DNA of 10,387 nt, taken from NCBI GenBank assembly GCA_016875255.1, contig VGRU01000120.1, positions 1 to 10,387 of the forward strand. The letters run 5' to 3'. The notes below the pieces were generated by a model, which saw only the letters and a program-made list of their open reading frames with translations, did not search any database and was not told where the DNA came from. Positions 1 through 5,799 of this stretch are shown piece after piece. The stretch is from Deltaproteobacteria bacterium. Lineage in GTDB: Bacteria; Desulfobacterota; BSN033; UBA1163. The position numbers were made by a program, and so were the translations under genes. Each line of letters opens with the position of its first letter. The first letter of the stretch is position 1.

Positions 1-1116
1 AGTCCGAATGGAAAGGATATGGGATTCCTCCGTGGGAAGGGCGTAGGCCTCATCATAAGAGGTGGTATGGATCGACTGGCTCCCCCCAAGGACGGCAGCG
101 AGAGTCTGAATGGCGGCCCGCACGATATTATTCAATGGCTGCTGGGCGGTGAGGGGCAGGGAGGAGGTCTGAATCGCGGTCCGGAACCAGCAACTCCTCT
201 CATTTTTGACATGAAAGGTATCCTTCATGAGACGGGCCCAGATCCGGCGCATCGCCCGAAGTTTTGCGATCTCTTCTAAAAAGTCGATATGGGCGCTCGT
301 AAAAAAGGCGATCCGGGGTCCCCATTGGTCGATCTCCATCCCTCTTGCCAGAAGATGGCGAATATACTCGGATACCAGAGAGAAGGAAAAGGCGATCTCC
401 TGGGCTGCATTGATCCCGGTTTCCCTCATATTGTAAGCATTAATATTGAGGATGTTCCATCGAGGGATATGCTTGATGCAATATTCCATCACATCGCAGG
501 CGATCTTGAGGGTGGGGTCCAGGGGAAAAAAATGCGTCCCGGATTGATAGGTCGGGCCAACGAGCTGGCTGATGGCGCAGTTCATCACTGTTCCTATGAG
601 GCCGGAAGGCTCCACGTTCTGTTTCCTGGCAACGATAAGATACATCGCCATAATGATGGCCGAATAAGGAGGATTCACGATCAACGTCGTGCTCACCTTG
701 TCCAGAGGGATTCCATGAAAAAGGGCCTCCATATCCTCCAAGGTGGCTACGGAGGTTCCGACGAGCCCCACATTTCCCTCTGCCATGGGATGATCGGGAT
801 CGAGACCCAATTTGGTCACCACATCGAAATCGATGTTCAGCCCTGTCATGCCTTTACTCAGAAGCAGGTGAATTCGCTCGTTGCTCTCTTCCGGAGTCCC
901 AAATCCACTCTGCTGTCTTCTGGTCCAGAGCCGGGACCGGTACATCTCCGGATGAATTCCCCGTGTAAAAGGGAAAACACCGGGATCCGGTGAGTCCTGG
1001 AGGGAATCTTCACGCGTATAAAATTCTTTCATCTCGATCCCGGAAAGAGTTCTGAAATGAGGGAGTGTCTCACCCTTCAGATAACGGTCGTACTCAATCT
1101 TATCTGAGGTTTTCAT
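1..1116 (-). CDS. B12-dependent acyl-CoA mutase large subunit, copy A (3' end outside window)
   Basis: This is the catalytic large subunit of a methylmalonyl-CoA-mutase-family enzyme, which performs an adenosylcobalamin radical rearrangement of an acyl-CoA. The first 372 residues are visible and the frame is open to the left edge; about 545 residues are expected from its paralogue at 3415-5052. The ATG at 1116 has a GGAG site 6 nt upstream and gives the same N-terminus as the paralogue (MK..DKI.YDRYLKGE). Family landmarks are FPFTRG (48-53), RLWTRRQQSGFG (62-73), DPDHP (106-110), PRIAFF and QTSSLPLTAQQPLNN. By hand count it differs from the paralogue at about 74 of 372 positions (about 80% identity). 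Usual active-site residues are replaced: Gln69 for Tyr89, Asn94 for Ser114, Met178 for Gln197, Asn229 for His244, Ala314 for His328. Unlike copy B it has His55 where the family has Tyr75, and keeps Tyr228. No B12 domain is expected, because the small subunit is encoded separately at 2820-3215. The substrate is unknown. Confidence 0.9.
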   Translation of the reverse strand, partial: MKTSDKIEYDRYLKGETLPHFRTLSGIEMKEFYTREDSLQDSPDPGVFPFTRGIHPEMYRSRLWTRRQQSGFGTPEESNERIHLLLSKGMTGLNIDFDVVTKLGLDPDHPMAEGNVGLVGTSVATLEDMEALFHGIPLDKVSTTLIVNPPYSAIIMAMYLIVARKQNVEPSGLIGTVMNCAISQLVGPTYQSGTHFFPLDPTLKIACDVMEYCIKHIPRWNILNINAYNMRETGINAAQEIAFSFSLVSEYIRHLLARGMEIDQWGPRIAFFTSAHIDFLEEIAKLRAMRRIWARLMKDTFHVKNERSCWFRTAIQTSSLPLTAQQPLNNIVRAAIQTLAAVLGGSQSIHTTSYDEAYALPTEESHILSIRT

Positions 1117-1132
1117 AAGTTTCTCCTTCTAT

Positions 1133-1149
1133 ATTCAATATTATTGAAT
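1133..1149. promoter_or_regulatory. Perfect 8-bp inverted repeat upstream of mutase copy A
   Basis: ATTCAATA-T-TATTGAAT is a perfect inverted repeat with a one-base centre, ending 16 nt before the mutase start at 1116, just upstream of its ribosome binding site. It is AT-rich, has no following T-run, and has the form of a dimeric repressor operator or a weak hairpin. It does not resemble the CGAACG-type site near the TetR gene. Its function is inferred only. Confidence 0.4.
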
Positions 1150-1192
1150 TTCGCATAAATGTATCAATTCAGTTGTTTGAAATCGTCTTGTA

Positions 1193-1270
1193 AAATCCCT
1201 CCCAACCTCCCTTTTCCAAAGGGAGGAGAAATTTCTCCCCCTTTTGACAAAGGGGGATTAAGGGGGATTA
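1193..1270. repeat. Double-hairpin intergenic repeat
   Basis: Two adjacent hairpins fill the gap between the ligase and mutase copy A. The first has a 9-bp stem, CCTCCCTTT/AAAGGGAGG (1206-1214/1218-1226), with a TCC loop. The second has a 9-bp stem, TCCCCCTTT/AAAGGGGGA (1236-1244/1249-1257), with a TGAC loop. The right flank is an exact tandem 10-mer, AGGGGGATTA twice (1251-1270), which pairs imperfectly with ATCCCTCCC at the left. C-rich/G-rich paired hairpins of this kind occur as dispersed repeats in environmental bacteria. It may also weaken read-through from the ligase into the mutase, but neither strand has a clear terminator U-tract. Confidence 0.6.
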
Positions 1271-1315
1271 GATACCCTTTTTCAAAACGCTAAAGTGTTA
1301 CAATTCACGAAGCGC

Positions 1316-2659
1316 CTAATGTCCTCCTTCAAATTCCCTCTGGTCAAGCACCCGTTTTGCCTTGCCTTCGTACCGAGGCAGTGATCCGGGGGGATGCAAA
1401 ACCACCTCAATGCTCATTCCCAGACGTCCATAAACTCCCTGACCAATCATTTCCTCAATGGCTTTTCTCTGGTTCATATCCTCCCAGGTGTCGGGTTGGA
1501 CTTCGGAATGAACGGTTAGTTTATCCAGGCTGTCTTTCGGGCGGTCGATCACGATCTGCCATCCGTCCCCGACCCCCGGAGTTGAGTTCAAAATCTCCTC
1601 GATCTGAGATGGAAAAACCAACGTGCTTCTCACCTTCAAAACATCATCGGTTCGGCCTGTGATCCTCTGAATCCGGGGATGGGCTATTCTTCCACAAGGA
1701 CACCCGAAGGGATTCTCGGATAGGGCTGATAGATCACGGGTTCGCCAGCGGATCAATGGCGTGGCTTCCCGGGTGAGAGTGGTCACCACCAATTCTCCTT
1801 CCTCGCCCGGTTCAAGCCTCTTTCCGGTGGCCGGATCAACCACTTCGACAAAATAGTGATCTGCCAGGATATGAAGCTCGCAGGACGGTCTTGAAAATTG
1901 ACAGCTGTGGCCAACCGTAGGGCCTCCGAGTTCGGTGATCCCGTATCCCTCATGCCATTCAAACTCTTCGGGCATAAGATCTTCAACCCGTCGCCTCAGG
2001 GCCGGGGCAGCGGGTTCACCTCCGATATGGCTGGTTCGAAGTTTCCATTCCTTCTTGGGGTCAATTCCGTTTTTTTGGGCCACATCGACTAAGTAGCTCA
2101 CAAAAGAAGGGGTCGTGCTGATGGCTTGAAATCCCAGATCCTTCAAATACTGTATTGCAGCCAGTGTCCTTCCAGGACCGGCAGGAAAAATGATAGCCCC
2201 AATGGCCTCGGCTCCTGCATCCATCCCCGGCCCACCCATAAAAAGACCATAACCCGCGCATTGATAGATGAGGTCGTTTCGGCGAAATCCCATGCTAATA
2301 AAGATCCGGCCCATCTGCTCCCGAAGGGTTTCCAGCCAGTCCTTCCGGGTGAACCCTACTAAAGTCGGAACGCCGGTTGTTCCCGAAGAAGCGGCGAACC
2401 GGTGGATCCGATCCAGAGGCACCCCCAGGATGCCGTAGGGATATAAATCTCTCAGGTCTTTTTTCTCCGTAAATGGAACAATGGCCAAATCCTCGGTGGT
2501 CTGGATATGTTTTGGTTTGATGCCGTTCTTATCGAAGAGGTCGTGGTAATAGGGAACATCGCTATAGCATCGATCCACCAGGCCACGAAGCCGCTCATTC
2601 TGGATTTCACGGAGTCTCTGTGAAGAGATCGTATCGAATTCGTTAAAAAAGTTGGACAT
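1316..2659 (-). CDS. Phenylacetate-CoA-ligase-like (PaaK family) AMP-forming acyl/aryl-CoA ligase
   Basis: A 447-residue cytoplasmic enzyme of the adenylate-forming superfamily, full length for PaaK-type ligases. It activates a carboxylic acid to its CoA thioester via an acyl-adenylate. Visible motifs: the ATP-binding loop SSGTTG (91-96), GYGLFMGG (136-143), the GGEP stretch (213-216), the YGITE adenylate motif (239-243), RTRDL (306-310), a CPCGR cysteine pair typical of this family (320-324), the hinge-region GRTDD (335-339), VFPSQIEE (348-355), and a C-terminal EGKAKRV holding the lysine expected for adenylation. The ATG at 2659 has AGGAGA upstream. It lies between the B12 small subunit and mutase copy A, so it probably makes the CoA substrate for the mutases. 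The substrate could be aromatic or aliphatic; sequence alone does not decide. The name phenylacetate-CoA ligase should be read as a family label. Confidence 0.92.
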   Translation of the reverse strand: MSNFFNEFDTISSQRLREIQNERLRGLVDRCYSDVPYYHDLFDKNGIKPKHIQTTEDLAIVPFTEKKDLRDLYPYGILGVPLDRIHRFAASSGTTGVPTLVGFTRKDWLETLREQMGRIFISMGFRRNDLIYQCAGYGLFMGGPGMDAGAEAIGAIIFPAGPGRTLAAIQYLKDLGFQAISTTPSFVSYLVDVAQKNGIDPKKEWKLRTSHIGGEPAAPALRRRVEDLMPEEFEWHEGYGITELGGPTVGHSCQFSRPSCELHILADHYFVEVVDPATGKRLEPGEEGELVVTTLTREATPLIRWRTRDLSALSENPFGCPCGRIAHPRIQRITGRTDDVLKVRSTLVFPSQIEEILNSTPGVGDGWQIVIDRPKDSLDKLTVHSEVQPDTWEDMNQRKAIEEMIGQGVYGRLGMSIEVVLHPPGSLPRYEGKAKRVLDQREFEGGH

Positions 2660-2680
2660 ACAAATCTCCTTTCTTTAGAG

Positions 2681-2806
2681 ACTGTGTCGCAAGTCCGTTC
2701 ATGGTTCGAGAGCCTCACCACGAACGGACTACAGCATATTAAAAATCGATTGCTTAGCCGTTCGTCCTGAGCATGTCGAAGGGCGAATAGCATATTACGG
2801 CACAGT
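2681..2806. mobile_element. MITE/REP-like element with two inverted hairpin units
   Basis: This occupies most of the 160-nt gap between the ligase and the B12 subunit. Imperfect terminal repeats are ACTGTGTCGCAA (2681-2692) and the reverse complement of ACTGTGCCGTAA (2795-2806), 10 of 12 matching. Inside are two copies of the same hairpin in opposite orientation. One has a stem of about 14 bp (AGTCCGTTCATGGT pairing with ACCACGAACGGACT, 2692-2730). The other reads CCGTTCGTCCTGAGC...GTCGAAGGGCGAA (2758-2787). A GCATATTA direct repeat occurs at about 2734 and 2790. Hairpins with a TGAGC...GTCGAA core are widespread extragenic repeats in bacteria. No transposase is present, so movement would have to be in trans. 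Confidence 0.55.
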
Positions 2807-2819
2807 TTTGCAACATAGG

Positions 2820-3215
2820 TCATGCACTCATCAGTTCATTCACCTTACGAAGAATCGAATCCCGCATCGTGCCGGGAGTAAAGATTGCGGATACGCCCAT
2901 CTCCTTCAATGCTTTGACATCGTCAGGAGGAACGACTCCGCCGACGATGAGCTTCTTATCCTCCAGACCATTCTGGCGCAGCAGGTCCAGCAACCTCCGG
3001 CAATAAAAGAGGTGCTCCCCGCCTAAAAAACTGCACCCGATCAGGTCTGCGTTCTCCTGGAGGACCGCCTTGACCATCCCTTCAGGGGTATTATAGAGCC
3101 CAAGGTAAATCACCTCGAATCCGGCATCCGCCAGCCATTTCGATACGATCCGGACTCCATTGTCATGGCCATCCAGGCCGATCTTTCCGACGAGAATCCG
3201 TTTCTTCTTTTTCAT
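2820..3215 (-). CDS. Cobalamin-binding small subunit of acyl-CoA mutase
   Basis: A 131-residue stand-alone B12-binding domain, the size of the small subunits of split mutases such as isobutyryl-CoA mutase and 2-hydroxyisobutyryl-CoA mutase (HcmB). The base-off/His-on signature GLDGHDNG is at 13-20, so His17 should be the lower axial cobalt ligand. SFLGGEH (43-49, usually SSLSGAH) and VGGVVPPDD follow in the Rossmann-like fold and contact the nucleotide tail. The ATG at 3215 has a GGGGAGGGG purine run just upstream. It lies downstream of mutase copy B and is the only B12-binding subunit in the window, so it may serve one or both large subunits. The lysine-rich MKKKKR start is unusual but short. 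The conserved Pro of KPGLDGHD is Ile here. Confidence 0.93.
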   Translation of the reverse strand: MKKKKRILVGKIGLDGHDNGVRIVSKWLADAGFEVIYLGLYNTPEGMVKAVLQENADLIGCSFLGGEHLFYCRRLLDLLRQNGLEDKKLIVGGVVPPDDVKALKEMGVSAIFTPGTMRDSILRKVNELMSA

Positions 3216-3249
3216 ATCCCCTCCCCAAATGAAAATTGATACAGTTCTT

Positions 3250-3382
3250 AGGTTAAGGTTACGGCTACGAAGCCCCTGCCTACCGGCAGGCAGGCGTTTC
3301 GGTTACGGGTCAGGGTTACGTGTAAAGAATTAAGAGACGACAAACGTAACCATTTATTAACGATACGGGCCTCGTTACCCTT
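3250..3382. repeat. GTTAC-rich inverted-repeat region between mutase B and the B12 subunit
   Basis: The 199-nt gap between mutase copy B and the small subunit is dense in GGTTA/GTTAC words on both strands (3251, 3258, 3301, 3314, 3346, 3374). It contains a CCTGCC-TACC-GGCAGG hairpin (3275-3290) and an 8-bp inverted repeat GGTTACGT/ACGTAACC (3314-3321/3344-3351). This looks like a decayed dispersed element. No open frame or clear terminator is visible in it. Confidence 0.45.
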
Positions 3383-3414
3383 ACCATTAGACTTTATTTT
3401 CTATGCAATTACCC

Positions 3415-5052
3415 TTATACATAGTGAACCTTAAAATCGTAGGCCTCGCGTAAGGTATCGCTGATCTCCCCCAATGTTGCCTGATCATTCACAGCTTCAA
3501 GGATGGCAGTAAACAAGTTCTCGTCAGGATGACTCCTCACGTGTTGACACAGTTGATCTAATACTCGTTTGACCTGGTCTCCATTTCGGGATTGTTTGTA
3601 GCCTCGGATATATTGAATTCTCTTCTCCTGCATATCTGAGGCTTGACGGAAGATATTGATCTTGACCTCCTCATCCTCTTCCCGTTCCATATTGACCCCG
3701 ATTTGAATCTGTTCCCCCGCCTCCAATTGGCGGGCATACTCATATCGGGCTTCATTGATCTGATTCTCAATCCATTGTGATTTGAAACACTCCAAAAAAC
3801 CGCCTTTTTTCTCGATCACCTCCATCAGGGCTAAGACACCCTCCTCAAGGTCATCGGTCAATTTCTCAATCACATAAGACCCTCCGAGAGGGTCCGCCGT
3901 ACGGCAGACCCCCGTTTCATAGGCGATCACCTGCTGTGTTCGAATGGCGAGCACCTGCGCCTCCTCCGTCGGTAGGGCGTAACCTTCATCATAGGAGGTG
4001 GTGTGGACGGACTGGCTTCCCCCTAAGACAGCCGCCAGCGTCTGAATCGCCGCCCGCACAATGTTATTCAAAGGCTGCTGAGCGCTAAGGGGCAGAGAGG
4101 AGGTCTGAACCGCAATTCGGCACAGGCAACTCTTCGGAGCTTTAGCGCCGAAGGTGTCCTTCATCAGGCGGGCCCAAATGCGCCGCATGGCTCTCAGCTT
4201 GGCGATTTCCTCAAGGAAATCGATATGGACGCTTGCAAAAAAGGCGATGCGGGGAGCAAACAGGTCAATTTCCATCCCCCGTGCTAACAGGGAACGAACG
4301 TACTCTAATGCAAGGGAAAGAACAAAGGCCACTTCCTGCACGGCATTGACCCCTGTCTCCCGGATGTTGCGGGAATTAATATTGATGATGTTCCATCGGG
4401 GCATGTGCTGAACGCAATACTCCATGACATCGGATGCAATCTTGATCGCAGGATCCAGGGGAAAGAAATGCGTTCCGGACTGGTAGGTGGGGCCGACCAA
4501 TTGGGTGATCGCACAGTTCATGATCGTCCCGATCAACCGGGAAGGCTCCACCTTCTGTTTTTGAGCGACCAGAAGATACATCGCCATGATGATCGCCGAA
4601 TAAGGGGGATTGACAATCAGGGTCGTGCTGACTTTATCCAGAGGGATCTGGTGAAAAAGGGTCTCCATGTCTTCGAGGGTGGCCACCGAAGTCCCTACCA
4701 GACCCACATCTCCTTCAGCCAAAGGGTGATCAGGGTCCAGGCCCAATTTAGTAGGAATATCAAGGTCAATATTAAGCCCTGTCATCCCTTTCTTCAAAAG
4801 GAAATGAATGAGGTGGTTGCTCTCCAAAGGAGACCCGAACCCGCTTTGCTGTCTTCTCGTCCATAACCGGCCCCGATACATGTCCCTGTAAACCCCTCTT
4901 GTAAAGGGGAAGTCCCCGGGGTCGGGCGGGTCATGGGGAGAATCCTTTCGGGTATAATACTCCTTCATCTCAATGCCTGAAAGGGTCCTGAAATGAGGAA
5001 GCCTTTCGCCTTTCAGATAGCGGTCGTATTGGATCTTATCCGGGTCTTTCAT
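3415..5052 (-). CDS. B12-dependent acyl-CoA mutase large subunit, copy B
   Basis: A complete 545-residue catalytic subunit of the methylmalonyl-CoA mutase family without its own B12 domain, the size of IcmA/HcmA-type large subunits. The start is ATG 5052: GGAG lies 6 nt upstream and the N-terminus matches copy A. An in-frame GTG at 5064 lies on that ribosome site and is less likely. The TIM-barrel landmarks are in order: FPFTRG (48-53), RLWTRRQQSGFG, GLNIDLDIPT (92-101), GTIMN, FAPRIAFF (265-272, with the conserved Arg268), QTSSLPLSAQQPLNN, SYDEGYALPTEE, DPLGGSY (387-393) and IGVN. Aligned to P. shermanii mutase, Tyr89 is Gln69, Ser114 Asn94, Ala116 Asp96, Gln197 Met178, His244 Asn229 and His328 Ala314. 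Arg207 is lost (Pro188 or Ser192, beside a 4-residue insertion). Tyr75 is kept (Tyr55), but Tyr243 is Arg228. It overlaps the TetR gene by 17 nt. The substrate is unknown; ordinary methylmalonyl-CoA mutase activity is unlikely. Confidence 0.93.
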   Translation of the reverse strand: MKDPDKIQYDRYLKGERLPHFRTLSGIEMKEYYTRKDSPHDPPDPGDFPFTRGVYRDMYRGRLWTRRQQSGFGSPLESNHLIHFLLKKGMTGLNIDLDIPTKLGLDPDHPLAEGDVGLVGTSVATLEDMETLFHQIPLDKVSTTLIVNPPYSAIIMAMYLLVAQKQKVEPSRLIGTIMNCAITQLVGPTYQSGTHFFPLDPAIKIASDVMEYCVQHMPRWNIININSRNIRETGVNAVQEVAFVLSLALEYVRSLLARGMEIDLFAPRIAFFASVHIDFLEEIAKLRAMRRIWARLMKDTFGAKAPKSCLCRIAVQTSSLPLSAQQPLNNIVRAAIQTLAAVLGGSQSVHTTSYDEGYALPTEEAQVLAIRTQQVIAYETGVCRTADPLGGSYVIEKLTDDLEEGVLALMEVIEKKGGFLECFKSQWIENQINEARYEYARQLEAGEQIQIGVNMEREEDEEVKINIFRQASDMQEKRIQYIRGYKQSRNGDQVKRVLDQLCQHVRSHPDENLFTAILEAVNDQATLGEISDTLREAYDFKVHYV

Positions 5053-5653
5053 CTTTTTCTCCACTGATATTTTTCATTTTTTCGCCATAGATCCCCTGAA
5101 ATAAAAAGGTCGTTAACTGCCATGTTAAAGCAGAAGGAGATACAGGACCTTTTGGGTCATACCACTGATAAATCCAGTTCACCAGTGCAAAGAAGGAAAA
5201 GGTCAGAACGTTAGGGTGAATCAACCGGCACCCAGCCTCTTTGGATAAACGAGCGATGACCTTCCGACATATTTCAAAATACTGTCGCTCCTGTTTTTTG
5301 ATGACCGCCAAACGTTTTCCCCTCAAATACTCCCGTTCATGGAGAAGGCACTTGGCCTCATAATAATGCCCAACGTAAAGGTGGATATGGCGTTGAAGAA
5401 TTAAGGCGATCTGCTCTCTCGGAGAAGACAGGGAAGTCAGTTCCTCATCTAAATTGGATAAAGTGAGGTCCATATAGTTTTTTAGGATCTTAAATAAAAG
5501 GTCCTCCTTGTTGTTAAAGTAATGGTAGAGTCCACCCAAACTCATCCCCATGGCTTTCCCAATATCTCTCATCGTCGTGTTTGAGAATCCTTTTCGATGG
5601 ATGAGCCGGGATGAGATTCTGCAGATGTGGTTGAATTTTTCGTCAAAGCTCAT
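5036..5653 (-). CDS. TetR/AcrR-family transcriptional regulator, probably CoA-ester responsive
   Basis: A 205-residue repressor-type protein. The N-terminal helix-turn-helix is clear: residues 26-53 contain TTMRDIGKAMGMSLGGLYHYF and NNKEDLL. The C-terminal ligand domain, with HEREYLRGKR and the tryptophan-rich VNWIYQWYDPKGPVS, resembles the C-terminal domain of TetR proteins that sense acyl-CoA esters. I chose the ATG at 5653. A TTG at 5698 in the same frame would add 15 residues, but it lies immediately upstream of the -10 region and the extension spans a perfect operator-like palindrome (5669-5682), so that stretch is better read as promoter and leader. The gene overlaps mutase copy B by 17 nt and is first in its transcript, so it probably autoregulates and controls the mutase/ligase genes. 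The ligand is inferred to be a CoA intermediate of the pathway. Confidence 0.88.
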   Translation of the reverse strand: MSFDEKFNHICRISSRLIHRKGFSNTTMRDIGKAMGMSLGGLYHYFNNKEDLLFKILKNYMDLTLSNLDEELTSLSSPREQIALILQRHIHLYVGHYYEAKCLLHEREYLRGKRLAVIKKQERQYFEICRKVIARLSKEAGCRLIHPNVLTFSFFALVNWIYQWYDPKGPVSPSALTWQLTTFLFQGIYGEKMKNISGEKDERPG

Positions 5654-5668
5654 TTCAGTAAATCCAAA

Positions 5669-5682
5669 CGAACGTCCGTTCG
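5669..5682. promoter_or_regulatory. Putative TetR operator CGAACG-N2-CGTTCG
   Basis: A perfect 6-bp inverted repeat with a 2-bp spacer, flanked by AA on the left and TT on the right (one unpaired base between). This is the usual form of a TetR-family site. It sits 6 nt downstream of the proposed -10 and would overlap the transcription start, an ideal place for repression. The spacing to the ATG at 5653 also leaves room for a short leader. I found no second copy in the window. Confidence 0.65.
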
Positions 5683-5688
5683 ATTTAT

Positions 5689-5717
5689 CTTTTACCAATA
5701 AAACAACCCTTTGTCAA
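5689..5717 (-). promoter_or_regulatory. Sigma-70-type promoter for tetR-mutase-ligase cluster
   Basis: On the minus strand a perfect TTGACA (5717-5712) is followed after 17 nt by TAAAAG (5694-5689). The -35 box is exact; the -10 is a partial match. The predicted start near 5682 falls in the CGAACG palindrome. Confidence 0.6.
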
Positions 5718-5753
5718 CATAAATATGGAGGCGGTTATTCTTGGCCTGCAGGG

Positions 5754-5777
5754 AGGCCCCCGATGGAATCGGGGCCT
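5754..5777. terminator. GC-rich hairpin between dctM and tetR
   Basis: AGGCCCCCGAT-GGA-ATCGGGGCCT forms a 10-bp stem with one bulged C and a 3-nt loop. It lies 22 nt past the dctM stop, where a terminator for the TRAP operon would be expected. The T-run (5777-5780) follows it on the plus strand, not on the minus strand, so it is a non-canonical terminator for dctM transcripts, or mainly a block to opposite-direction transcription. Confidence 0.5.
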
Positions 5778-5799
5778 TTTAAAGAGGGCAAGCGTTGAA

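Noticed and set aside
289..993. Plus-strand open frame of 234 codons opposite mutase copy A
   Set aside because: It is antisense to a strongly conserved mutase; a similar antisense frame (4405-4866) occurs opposite copy B because the two genes are alike in DNA sequence. There is no domain pattern or ribosome site.
1..5052. Ordinary methylmalonyl-CoA mutase (mutA/mutB) annotation
   Set aside because: The residues that define methylmalonyl-CoA specificity and catalysis (Tyr89, Arg207, His244 equivalents) are not present, so the usual gene symbols would mislead.
5053..5064. GTG start four codons upstream for mutase copy B
   Set aside because: The GTG overlaps the GGAG ribosome site of ATG 5052, and the ATG gives the same N-terminus as copy A.
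5654..5698. TTG start that would lengthen the TetR protein by 15 residues
   Set aside because: The stretch contains the -10 box and a perfect operator palindrome; ATG 5653 fits better with promoter position.
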